Part shown: piece after piece, positions 52,484 through 60,285 of the stretch
How the letters are laid out: each line of letters starts with the position of its first letter
How positions within the stretch are numbered: position 1 is the first letter of the stretch
DNA from: Myxococcales bacterium
Lineage (GTDB): Bacteria; Myxococcota_A; Polyangia; Polyangiales; Houyiibacteriaceae
DNA length: 64,000 nt
Assembly (NCBI GenBank): GCA_019637115.1
Contig: JAHBWH010000009.1
Span: forward strand, 1 to 64,000
Reading direction: 5' to 3'
Made by a program: the position numbers and the translations under genes
Notes under the pieces: generated by a model
Seen by the model: the letters and a program-made list of their open reading frames with translations, nothing else
Told to the model about the DNA's origin: nothing
Database searches by the model: none

Positions 52484-52723
52484 GGTCACCTCGAACTCTG
52501 AAGACCTCGTCATCCTGCCAAATACCCGCTCGAAGGGACGTCAGGGGTTCCCTCTCCGCGACCGCGCTGCGCTCCACGACCGTGAGCTCGCCCCACGGCG
52601 CACAGACCAACAAAGCCGGAAGATTTCGTCATCACTGTGATCTCGTCGTGTTTCGACTGACACGGGATCACCCGATGGACCCGTTCGTCGGACGTCGTGC
52701 CACCCTCCGACGTGGAGGTCAGG

Positions 52724-54235
52724 ATGCGACTGGAGCTCGACTCGACTCGTGTGGTCACGCGCTTCCCCGAGGTGCTCGCTGCGTTCCTCGCGGTGACGTT
52801 GGTGGCGTGCAGCTGCAACGGCGACGACCCAGCGCCGCCCGACGGCGGCGACGCCGCGAGCTGCGCGCCGATCGGCGCGAGCTGCGCAGAGGTCGCTTGC
52901 TGCACCGGCGCGCTCTGCGAAGGTGGGGTCTGCGTCGAGGAAGGGCCGTGCGCGGCGCTCGGCGCGAGCTGCGCCGACGAGGCCTGTTGCAGCGGTGGCG
53001 TCTGCGAGGACGACGTCTGCGTCGAGGAGCCTTGCGCGGAGCTCGGCGAGGCCTGCGGCGACCTGCTCTGCTGCGGGGAGGGGCGCTGCGAGGACGCGCT
53101 CTGCGTCTCGTGCAGCAGCGATGGGCGGTCGTGCGCCGTCAATTCCGATTGTTGCTCCGAGCTCTGCGACGGCGGCCGGTGCACGACGGGCGTCGACTGC
53201 GGCCTGGTGGGCACCGCCTGCGCCGAGGACGGCGACTGCTGCGCGGGCGCGTGCACCGAGGGCGAGTGTGTCCCGCCCCCGGTCGACTGCGCGCCGCTCG
53301 GCTCGGCCTGCGCGAACGCGGGCGCGTGCTGCTCCGGCAACTGCGAGGGCGGCGCCTGCGCGACCTCCCCGGGATGCCGCCCTGCTGGGGAGACCTGCAC
53401 CGACGACTCCCAATGCTGCATCGGCCTGTGCTCGGACGGCCTCTGCGCTGCCTCCGGCGCGTGCCGCGTCGCGGGCGAGCCCTGCGGGACCGAGGGCTTG
53501 AGCGGCTCGTGTTGCTCGACGCTCTGCCTCGACGCCACGGGCAGCGGCGTCGCCACGTGCCAATTCCTTGGGGGCTGCCGCGTCGTCCGGGAGGTCTGCA
53601 CCCGCGACAGCGACTGCTGCTCGGGCTCGTGCGCGGCGTCGGGGACGACGTCAGACGGCCGGCCCATCATGCGCTGCGAGCGGACCACGTCGTGCCAGCA
53701 GCCTGGCGAGACGTGTGCCTTCGGCGGCTCGAGCTCGAACTGCTGCCCGAGCGGCGGCGGCCGACGAGGGTGTGAGCCCGCCGGTATCGGCGTCTCCCGG
53801 TGCGTCGGCGGAGGTCGCTGCGAGGCGCTCGCGGGCGACGCATGCGAAGCCGACGCGGACTGCTGCCCAGAGCCCCCTGGCCTTCGCTGTCGCCCGAGCG
53901 TGGCCGCGGGGGGCGCCGACCGCTGCTGCCTGCCCGACGGAGAGACGTGCGCGTTCGGCGACCTCTGCTGCGGCGGCGTCTGCACGCCGGACTCGGAGGG
54001 CGTGCTCCGCTGCGGGTCGGCCTGCGTCCCGGACGGCGGGTCCTGCACCACCGCGCGCGACTGCTGCGGCTGCGCCTGCGTGAGCGGCACGTGCTCGAGC
54101 GATCCGGCCGATTGCAGCGAGTGCACGCTCGGGCAGCTCGGCGACTTCTGCTCGACCACGGCCGAGTGCTGCAACGCACCGCCGGTCTACTGCAACTCGG
54201 ACGTGGCCGAGTTCTCGACGTGCGTCGTGCGCTGA
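52724..54235 (+). CDS. Lipoprotein with about twelve DKK-like Cys repeats
   Basis: 503 residues with lipobox VTLVAC and a very high Cys content. Repeats of the pattern C..LG.SC....CC.G.LC..G.C (CAPIGASCAEVACCTGALCEG, CGLVGTACAEDGDCCAGACTEG) resemble the Dickkopf-type N-terminal Cys module or a knottin fold. Such arrays are expected to be rigid stalks, binders or protease-resistant surface rods. GGAGG 6 nt before ATG 52724 decides the start over the in-frame GTG at 52697. The remnant at 45740-45960 looks related. Confidence 0.75.
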   Translation: MRLELDSTRVVTRFPEVLAAFLAVTLVACSCNGDDPAPPDGGDAASCAPIGASCAEVACCTGALCEGGVCVEEGPCAALGASCADEACCSGGVCEDDVCVEEPCAELGEACGDLLCCGEGRCEDALCVSCSSDGRSCAVNSDCCSELCDGGRCTTGVDCGLVGTACAEDGDCCAGACTEGECVPPPVDCAPLGSACANAGACCSGNCEGGACATSPGCRPAGETCTDDSQCCIGLCSDGLCAASGACRVAGEPCGTEGLSGSCCSTLCLDATGSGVATCQFLGGCRVVREVCTRDSDCCSGSCAASGTTSDGRPIMRCERTTSCQQPGETCAFGGSSSNCCPSGGGRRGCEPAGIGVSRCVGGGRCEALAGDACEADADCCPEPPGLRCRPSVAAGGADRCCLPDGETCAFGDLCCGGVCTPDSEGVLRCGSACVPDGGSCTTARDCCGCACVSGTCSSDPADCSECTLGQLGDFCSTTAECCNAPPVYCNSDVAEFSTCVVR

Positions 54236-54239
54236 TGGC

Positions 54240-55151
54240 TCACGGCGTCGCGTAGCGGCGCCACGCGCGCTCGGAGGGCGAGCGGACGAAGATGGCCGCG
54301 AGGCCCAGCCCCCCGACCGCGGTGGTGCCCGTCGCGATCGCCGCGCCGAGGTGCGTGTCGATGCGCGAGCGTGCCGTGAAGCCGATGAGCACGGCCGTGG
54401 CCACGAGGTTCAGGGCGCCGAAGACGCCGCCGAAGATGCGGCGGCGACGATCGCGCGCGGCGGCGGCTTCGAGGGCGCGCTCGCTGGCCTCGAAGGCCGT
54501 CGGCGTCAGGCCGGCGGCGCGTGCGGCGACGAAGTCGTCGTAGTTCTGGCGCGCGTCGCGCGGGCCGCGCGGGCGCGCGAACCCTCGGTAGGCGATCACG
54601 GCGAGCGTCGCCGCTCCGACGAGGCAGCCGACGCCGAGGACCAGGTCGACCGTGCTGGGGTTCCGCTCGAGCAGGTGGTCGAACGCGCAATAGGCCTCGA
54701 AGACGGCGACGACCAGCGCGCGCTGGGCGGCGAGGAACGAGACCGGATCGAAGGCGAGCGCGGCGTACTCGAGCGAGTACGCGAGGCGGTCGACGTCGGT
54801 GGAGGGGAGCGTGAGGCGGACGGGGCTGGAGTGTCGCGCCGTGTCGACGTCCGAGCCCACGCCCAAGACCGCGTCCGAGCCCGTGGAGACGGTGTCCGAG
54901 CCCGCTTCCGAGACCGCGTGGGAGACCGTGGAGACGGTGTCCGAGCCCGCCGCGTGGGAGACCGTGGAGACGGTGTCCGAGCCCGCCGCGTGGGAGACCG
55001 TGGAGACGGTGTCCGAGCCCGCGTCCGAGGCCGCGTCCGTGGTTTCCGGGTCGGGAACGACCCCGTCCTGCGCGTACGCCGTGGGGGTCGACAGCGCCAG
55101 CGCGAGGAAGAGGCTCACGCTTCTAGCCCGAAGCTCGTTCCGGGTTGCCAT
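54240..55151 (-). CDS. Exported membrane protein with tandem-repeat linker and repeat-derived start
   Basis: 303 residues from ATG 55151: signal core SVSLFLALALSTPTAYAQ, a linker of three 12-residue SDTVSTVSHAAG repeats, two transmembrane segments at about 175-195 and 250-300, and helical parts between. No family is recognised. The chosen ATG lies inside palindromic element copy C; the frame continues through the whole element to ATG 55298 (MALASRAS), so the original start was probably there and the element inserted in frame between it and the hydrophobic core. Confidence 0.6.
   Translation of the reverse strand: MATRNELRARSVSLFLALALSTPTAYAQDGVVPDPETTDAASDAGSDTVSTVSHAAGSDTVSTVSHAAGSDTVSTVSHAVSEAGSDTVSTGSDAVLGVGSDVDTARHSSPVRLTLPSTDVDRLAYSLEYAALAFDPVSFLAAQRALVVAVFEAYCAFDHLLERNPSTVDLVLGVGCLVGAATLAVIAYRGFARPRGPRDARQNYDDFVAARAAGLTPTAFEASERALEAAAARDRRRRIFGGVFGALNLVATAVLIGFTARSRIDTHLGAAIATGTTAVGGLGLAAIFVRSPSERAWRRYATP
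54882..55020. repeat. 36-bp tandem repeat in coding sequence
   Basis: Three near-perfect 36-bp units starting GTGGGAGACCGTGGAGACGG at 54918, 54954 and 54990 with a partial unit before, in frame in the linker of the minus-strand gene. Confidence 0.85.
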
Positions 55152-55276
55152 GGATGATCGGCATGCAGATCGTTTGCCGCGCGGACGAAGGACGGGCCAA
55201 AGCCGACTCGAGGTCGGCGAGCAAGATCCGCAGCGAGGGCCGCGGATCCCCGGAACGAACTTCGGGTTGGGGGCAC
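55126..55276. repeat. Palindromic dispersed element, copy C (full length)
   Basis: 151 bp from AGCCCGAAGCTCGTTCCGGG to CCCGGAACGAACTTCGGGTT then GGGGGCAC. Orientation equals the other copies, upstream of and within the 5' coding region of the minus-strand gene at 54240-55151. Confidence 0.9.
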
Positions 55277-55448
55277 TTGCGCGGCTCGCGAGGGCCATGA
55301 CGCGCTCGGTACGCGCCGACCGCCCCCGCGTCAACCGCATGCGTCCCGCGGTCCGCTCCGCTGGCCGCTCGCGAGCGGGGCAGAACCTCCCTCAGCGCGC
55401 GAGGATCATCGTCGTCTCGGCTTCGCCAGCAGCGGCGGCGCGCGGGTA

Positions 55449-55511
55449 TCACTCGAAGCGCACGAAGTCGTGCGGACGAACGTCAAAGGGGTCTCCGTCA
55501 TCGTGATTCAT
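55449..55511 (-). CDS. Possible 20-residue peptide with strong ribosome-binding site
   Basis: ATG 55511 follows AGGGAGG by about 8 nt, one of the best Shine-Dalgarno sites in the window, and opens a 20-codon acidic peptide beginning MNHDDGDPFDVRPHDF and ending in VRFE. No hydrophobic core. It could be a leader or regulatory peptide, or a coincidence; no downstream gene is close. Confidence 0.3.
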   Translation of the reverse strand: MNHDDGDPFDVRPHDFVRFE

Positions 55512-55716
55512 GTCGGTCCTCCCTGTGCTCACCACGACCTCCACCTGAGCACACCTCATGCCACCGAGCCTCGCCGCGGAATGTCGCGCTTTCGCGGCCC
55601 CACACCTCCACACGTGTAGACACCTGCCTACAGGGCGGACCACGTGAGGGCTCCCGAGCGGGGCCTCTCAACCCCAACGAATCCCGACGCTTACAGTTCG
55701 TTCGCGGCGACGCGGC

Positions 55717-58320
55717 TCATCGCGCCAGCACGTAGCGGTCGCCGACGTGACGGAGCGTGTGGAGGCCGAGCTTGCGGAGCTCACGCACCGCCCCGTGGAC
55801 GCGATGCCGAGCGCGCTCGGGCCGGAGGCGTTCCTCGGGCCATCCGCGCTGCAGCAGGCCCTCGGTCGTCAACCCCTCGACGTGCTCGACGAGCGCCGCG
55901 CACACGCGCCAGAGCACGGCGCGCTGAGATAGATCGACGAAGCGGTCCGCCAACATCACGCCGTCGGGGGTCATCTTCGGCGCGCTCCCATCACGGCGTG
56001 CCCGCCACCGCGCGGCGAGCCGAGCGCGACACCCACCCCGGCGGAGCTCGGCTGGACTCAGAGGGCTCCGGAGCGCCTCCGCGGCCACCCGGGCGCGGGT
56101 CCTCGGCCCGAGCGTCGCGAGCAGGCCGTCCATCCGCGCGCCGTCATCCTCCGCCGCCGCCGCGAAGATCCGCGCGAGGGTCGCCGCGGGCACGTCGACG
56201 CGGTCGAGCTCCCGCGCGACGTCCTCGAGCGCGGTGGCCGCGCCGCCGTCCTCGAAGAAGCGCAGGAGCGCCTGATCGAAGCGGGCGTAGAGGACGCTGC
56301 GATCGACCCCCGAATCCTCGGCGAGTCGAATCGCGAAGTCGACGGCGCCTCGCGCGCCCTCGACGTCCCCCATGTCGAACGACAACCAAGCCCGCGCGAG
56401 CTGGAGGAGCGGCACGAGGCGGGCGCCCACCCCGCGTCGCTCCGCCTCCGCGATCGCGCGCTCGGCCGCGTCTTGGTCCCCGAGCTCGACCAGGATCCGC
56501 GCGAGGTTGGTCTCCGCCGTGAACGCCGCGCGCGCGAGCCCGAGGCTCCGCAGTCGCTCGAGCGCGACGGTCGACAGGCGCGCCGCCTCGTCGAGCTCCC
56601 CACGCGCGAGCTCGACGAGACCGAGCGAGGCGCCGATGTGCGCCTGACCGTCGAAGAGCGCGTGCGCGCCAGCGGCGGCGAGCGCGTCGCGCAAGAGTCG
56701 GTGCGCCACGTCGAGATCTCCGCGCTGGGTCAGCGCGGTCGCGAGCCCCGTCGTCGCCTGCGCCTCGAGGCGAGGGTTCTTGGTCGACCGAGCGCACTCG
56801 AGGGCGCGGTCGAAGCTGAGCTTCGCGGCGTCCAAGTCTCCACGCTCCAGGAGGAACGCCCAGCCGACCTCTCGGTGGACCTCCCCCTCGAGCCGCACGT
56901 CGCTCCCCGCGGACACCCACGCGAGCGCACGCCGGAGGTCGGCGTCCGCGCCCTCGGTGTCCCCGGTGACGCCACGCATGCGGCCGCGGAGCGCGAGCAG
57001 GCGCGGCGCGGAGGGGAGCGCCACGTCGGCCCCCAACACGCGGTCGATCGCCCTTCGGAGTCGATCGATCGGCCCGTGCTGCAGAAGGAACGGACCCACG
57101 ACGAGCAGAGCGGCGGCGCCCTCCGCCGTGGGGCCGCGGCGCTCGATGACGGCGATGAGGTTCTCCCGCTCGCGCGGGGCCATGGTCTCGTCCGCGTGCC
57201 CGACGAAGTACGCTGCGTGCGCCTCCTCGGCGGCCTCACGCGTTGCGTCGTCGAGCTGCGCCGTCGCGTACGCACGCACCGCCTGGTAGAGCTGGAAGCG
57301 ACCGGCCTCCACCCGCAAGAGCGACCGACGCCGAAGCGACTCCAAGGTCTGCGCAGCGTCCGAGGTTCCGATGACCGCCTCCGCCGCGGGTAGCTCGAAC
57401 CCACCCCGGAAGACCGTCAGCCGCGCGAGCGCCCGACGCTCCTCGTCGCCACACAACGCCCAGCTCGCCGCGACCGCGGCGTCCATGCTCGCGTGGCGCG
57501 GCGGTCGATCGCGCCGCACCGCACGGAGCTGCTCGCTCTGCGCCTCGAGCCTCGAGAGGAGTGCTCGCGGACCGAGCACGGACGCCCTCGCCGCGGCGAG
57601 CTCGATGGCGAGCGGGACGTAGTCGAGCCACGCCAGGAGCTCGTCGAGCCCATCCTCCCGCGCGTCGGGTCCCGCGCGGGTCCGGTAGAGCGCGCGCGCG
57701 TCCGCGAGCGCGAGCGCGCGCACCTCGACGACGCGCTCGGCGTCGAGCGCGAGCGGCTCGCGCGCGGTCGTGACCACGTTCAAGCTCGGCAGGGTCGCGC
57801 GCCACCCCCGCACGGCGTCCGCCAGGCACGTCACGACGGCGTCGGCGTCGTCGAGCACGACGAGCGCCGGTCGCTTCCTCGCGAGCACCACGTCGATGTC
57901 CTTCACCGGACAGCCCAGCGCCGCCGCGAGCGCGCCGGAGACGTCGTCGGGGGTTCGCGCGTCGACGAGGTCGACCACGACGCTCGGGGTCCTCCGGAGC
58001 GCGAGCAAGCGCGCGAGCGCGCTCTTGCCGATCCCCGGGGTGCCCACGAGGCTCACGAGCGCGGGTCCGGCGCGCACGTACGCCTCGAGCTCCGACATGA
58101 GCGCCGCTCGCCCGACGAGCTCGGGCTCCGGTGTCGCCACACCGAGCGTGTGCGCGAGCGCGATCACGTCGTCGCGCAGGTAGAGCCGGTACGCGTTCGT
58201 CGGGTGACGGCTCGCGCGGAGCTTCCCCGCCTGGTCCCAGCGTCGCAGAGTCTTCGTGCTCACTCCGAGCAGCTCCGCGGCCTCTGCGACGGTCAGCACG
58301 GCCCCCTGCCTCAGCGACAT
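55717..58320 (-). CDS. Large regulator: MerR-type HTH, NB-ARC-like ATPase, TPRs, C-terminal winged helix
   Basis: 867 residues. Residues 8-50 form a MerR-type HTH (VAEAAELLGVSTKTLRRWD). An ATPase domain has Walker A GTPGIGKS (93-100), Walker B ALVVLDDADAV (about 150) and VVTTAREPLAL, as in AfsR/NB-ARC STAND proteins. From about 430 to 700 there are helical repeats of TPR type, and the last 70 residues (VHGAVRELRKLGLHTLRHVGDRYVL) resemble an OmpR-type winged helix. STAND regulators act as ligand-triggered switches. TATCGT lies 7 nt before the ATG with no Shine-Dalgarno sequence. Confidence 0.8.
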   Translation of the reverse strand: MSLRQGAVLTVAEAAELLGVSTKTLRRWDQAGKLRASRHPTNAYRLYLRDDVIALAHTLGVATPEPELVGRAALMSELEAYVRAGPALVSLVGTPGIGKSALARLLALRRTPSVVVDLVDARTPDDVSGALAAALGCPVKDIDVVLARKRPALVVLDDADAVVTCLADAVRGWRATLPSLNVVTTAREPLALDAERVVEVRALALADARALYRTRAGPDAREDGLDELLAWLDYVPLAIELAAARASVLGPRALLSRLEAQSEQLRAVRRDRPPRHASMDAAVAASWALCGDEERRALARLTVFRGGFELPAAEAVIGTSDAAQTLESLRRRSLLRVEAGRFQLYQAVRAYATAQLDDATREAAEEAHAAYFVGHADETMAPRERENLIAVIERRGPTAEGAAALLVVGPFLLQHGPIDRLRRAIDRVLGADVALPSAPRLLALRGRMRGVTGDTEGADADLRRALAWVSAGSDVRLEGEVHREVGWAFLLERGDLDAAKLSFDRALECARSTKNPRLEAQATTGLATALTQRGDLDVAHRLLRDALAAAGAHALFDGQAHIGASLGLVELARGELDEAARLSTVALERLRSLGLARAAFTAETNLARILVELGDQDAAERAIAEAERRGVGARLVPLLQLARAWLSFDMGDVEGARGAVDFAIRLAEDSGVDRSVLYARFDQALLRFFEDGGAATALEDVARELDRVDVPAATLARIFAAAAEDDGARMDGLLATLGPRTRARVAAEALRSPLSPAELRRGGCRARLAARWRARRDGSAPKMTPDGVMLADRFVDLSQRAVLWRVCAALVEHVEGLTTEGLLQRGWPEERLRPERARHRVHGAVRELRKLGLHTLRHVGDRYVLAR

Positions 58321-58327
58321 CGAAACG

Positions 58328-58333
58328 ACGATA
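58328..58333 (-). promoter_or_regulatory. -10 box of a probable leaderless promoter
   Basis: TATCGT on the minus strand, 7 nt before the ATG at 58320. Confidence 0.4.
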
Positions 58334-58403
58334 GCAACCCTCCCGAGAGATGCGAGCTTTCCTCACGAATTACGTATACTCCGGCCGTGAATGACGCTCG
58401 CGT

Positions 58404-59081
58404 TCAGCGCACCGTTCGGGTCGCCGTGAGGATCCATCGTCCGAGGTTCACCTCATCGTGGCGCTCGTCGCAGGGGAGGTCGACGTGGTAGCCGAGTCGC
58501 GCCGTGCCCCCAACCCCTGCGGGACGGTCCACCGTCTCGTCCTGTCGATACCGGTGCGCGCCGATCTCGAAACGGAGCGTGTCCGTGCGGGCGGCGAGCA
58601 GAGGCTGCCGGGTCAACAAGCCGCTCGCCGAGGGCACGATGGCGGCCACCGGTGCGATCGACGTCACGAAGAACGTCCCTTGCGACTCCGCCTCCGTCGG
58701 CCCGTCCAGCTCTCCTTCGCACGCCCCCAGCGCATCTCGCCACGCCTGACCACGAGAGTCGGTTCCGACGCGCAGGACTCGGTCATATCCGCCGTTCACG
58801 AAGGCCATGAGCGACCAGACGAGGACGATGACTGGAAGGCAGATGACCGCCTCGGCGAAGACACCCCCGCGCTCACAGTCCAAGAGCCCCTCTCTGGAGC
58901 CCACACCCCGAAGCTCGTTCCGGGTTGCCGTCGATGCCCGAGGACGTTCGCCGCGCCGACGGAGGACTGGCCGAGGCCGATTCGAGGAGGTCGGCGAGCG
59001 AGATTCGCGTCGGCGACCTCGAATACCCGGAGCGGACTTCGGGTCGGGGGTACCAAGTTCGCTTTTGCCGTCGCGCTCCAT
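58404..59081 (-). CDS. TadE-like pseudopilin with in-frame repeat insertion
   Basis: 225 residues. GGAGG 8 nt before ATG 59081 supports this start (MERDGKSELG). The next ~50 residues (TPDPKSAPGIRG ... TATRNELRG) are encoded by palindromic element copy D, then the TadE-type segment GSREGLLDCERGGVFAEAVICLPVIVLVWSLMAFV with its Gly before a Glu-containing hydrophobic helix, followed by a periplasmic domain. The normal TadE N-terminus is short, so the element has enlarged the cytosolic leader without breaking the frame. It is the last gene of the Tad-like operon. Confidence 0.7.
   Translation of the reverse strand: MERDGKSELGTPDPKSAPGIRGRRRESRSPTSSNRPRPVLRRRGERPRASTATRNELRGVGSREGLLDCERGGVFAEAVICLPVIVLVWSLMAFVNGGYDRVLRVGTDSRGQAWRDALGACEGELDGPTEAESQGTFFVTSIAPVAAIVPSASGLLTRQPLLAARTDTLRFEIGAHRYRQDETVDRPAGVGGTARLGYHVDLPCDERHDEVNLGRWILTATRTVR
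58905..59053. repeat. Palindromic dispersed element, copy D (full length)
   Basis: 149 bp from CACCCCGAAGCTCGTTCCGG to GGAGCGGACTTCGGGTCGGG, in the coding region of the TadE-like gene; interior GAGGAGGTCGGCGAGCGAGA is shared with the other copies. Confidence 0.9.
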
Positions 59082-59100
59082 CTCGTGCACCTCCGCGAGC

Positions 59101-60285
59101 TCAGTGGATGAATGCCTGCTCGAGCCCACCGCAACCGGGCACGCCCGGTGGGCAGAGCCCGCCCCCACCAGCGCGAATGCGTCGTAGGCGTGCGCGCCAC
59201 TGCATGCGCCAGGTCCAGAGCCCGCGATCGACGTCACCGTCGAAGTAGTACTCAGCCTGCGCGACGGCGAGGTCCGTCCCGTCGCGAAGCAAGTCCGCCG
59301 TCCGCCCCAGCCCGCCGCTCTCGTCGGGCTGACCCCACGTCAACAAGCTCACGCGCTCCTGGTTGGGGTCGAGCGGCATCGCGTCTGCGCCGGCGCGCGC
59401 GATCACACGGAGCTGAAACTCGGAGCCGCCCATCCGCACTCCTTCGCGCACACGCTGCGTTCGACCGTCGACGTCCTCGCGCACCATCGGGCACGCGAGC
59501 CACGTCAGCGGGACACCCAGGCCGGCGTTCACGTAGCGCTCGGCGCCGCAGCTCGAGGCGATTCGGCGGGCCTCGCGAACGGCGAAGTCGGCGGTGACGA
59601 GCAGCGGCATGTCCCCTGCTCCTCCCGACGGGCCGTTGAACGAGAGCACCTCGTCGCACGCGCGGCTCGGGTCTTCGTCCTCGATGGGGATGGCGCCGAC
59701 GAGCGCGATCGCCTCGCTCACGGGGGGCGCGTACCGGGTGGTCGTGATGTCGTGCGCCGCCCCGATCGCGGCGAGCTGCGTCGCCCTCGCGAGATCGCGA
59801 GCCGCCGATTGCGCGTTCTGCGCGACGTCCCTCGCCACGCTCCGCTTCGAGTCCGCGTTGCCGCACGCGTCAGGGATGCCGATCAGCGTCAAGCAGACCG
59901 CCGCGAGGCAGGCACCGGGGTTGAACGGACCGCATTCGCGCGCGGCGGCTCCCGCCGCTGCCGCGACGAGGAAGATCGCCGCTTGGGCGGCGACGCCGAC
60001 CGCGAAGATCGAGGCCACCGTCATGTTGAGGAGCGCGATCACGTTCATCGCGCGCGCGTGGAGCAGCGCCCCGCCGTAGGCCGCGGTGTCCGCGGCGTCC
60101 TGCATCCGCTCGCGGTAGGTGATCGTCTCCCCGAGACCAGCGACGTAATAGAGCAATCCGACGAGGATCGTCGCCATGAAGATCCCGAGCAGCATCATGG
60201 CGCCGCGCTCGTCCGCGACGAGCGCGCGCGGCTCTCTGCGTCCATCGCCGCTGGTGCGTTCAGCCACGCGAGCGTCGTCATTCAT
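59101..60285 (-). CDS. TadG-like Flp pilus assembly protein
   Basis: 394 residues: short cytosolic N-terminus, DERGAMMLLGIFMATILVGLLYYV (the TadE/TadG-type N-terminal helix), then AADTAAYGGALLHARAMNVIALLN, as found in putative Flp pilus assembly TadG-like proteins. A large extracytoplasmic domain follows. It overlaps the upstream TadE gene by 8 nt. The C-terminus ends GCGGLEQAFIH. It is thought to be a minor pilus or secretion component at the inner membrane. Confidence 0.75.
   Translation of the reverse strand: MNDDARVAERTSGDGRREPRALVADERGAMMLLGIFMATILVGLLYYVAGLGETITYRERMQDAADTAAYGGALLHARAMNVIALLNMTVASIFAVGVAAQAAIFLVAAAAGAAARECGPFNPGACLAAVCLTLIGIPDACGNADSKRSVARDVAQNAQSAARDLARATQLAAIGAAHDITTTRYAPPVSEAIALVGAIPIEDEDPSRACDEVLSFNGPSGGAGDMPLLVTADFAVREARRIASSCGAERYVNAGLGVPLTWLACPMVREDVDGRTQRVREGVRMGGSEFQLRVIARAGADAMPLDPNQERVSLLTWGQPDESGGLGRTADLLRDGTDLAVAQAEYYFDGDVDRGLWTWRMQWRARLRRIRAGGGGLCPPGVPGCGGLEQAFIH

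Noticed and set aside
55126-55452. A 109-codon minus ORF covering element copy C
   Set aside because: It begins at a GTG overlapping the stop of the tiny peptide and has shadow-like Arg/Ser/Pro composition; the in-frame gene at 54240-55151 fits better.
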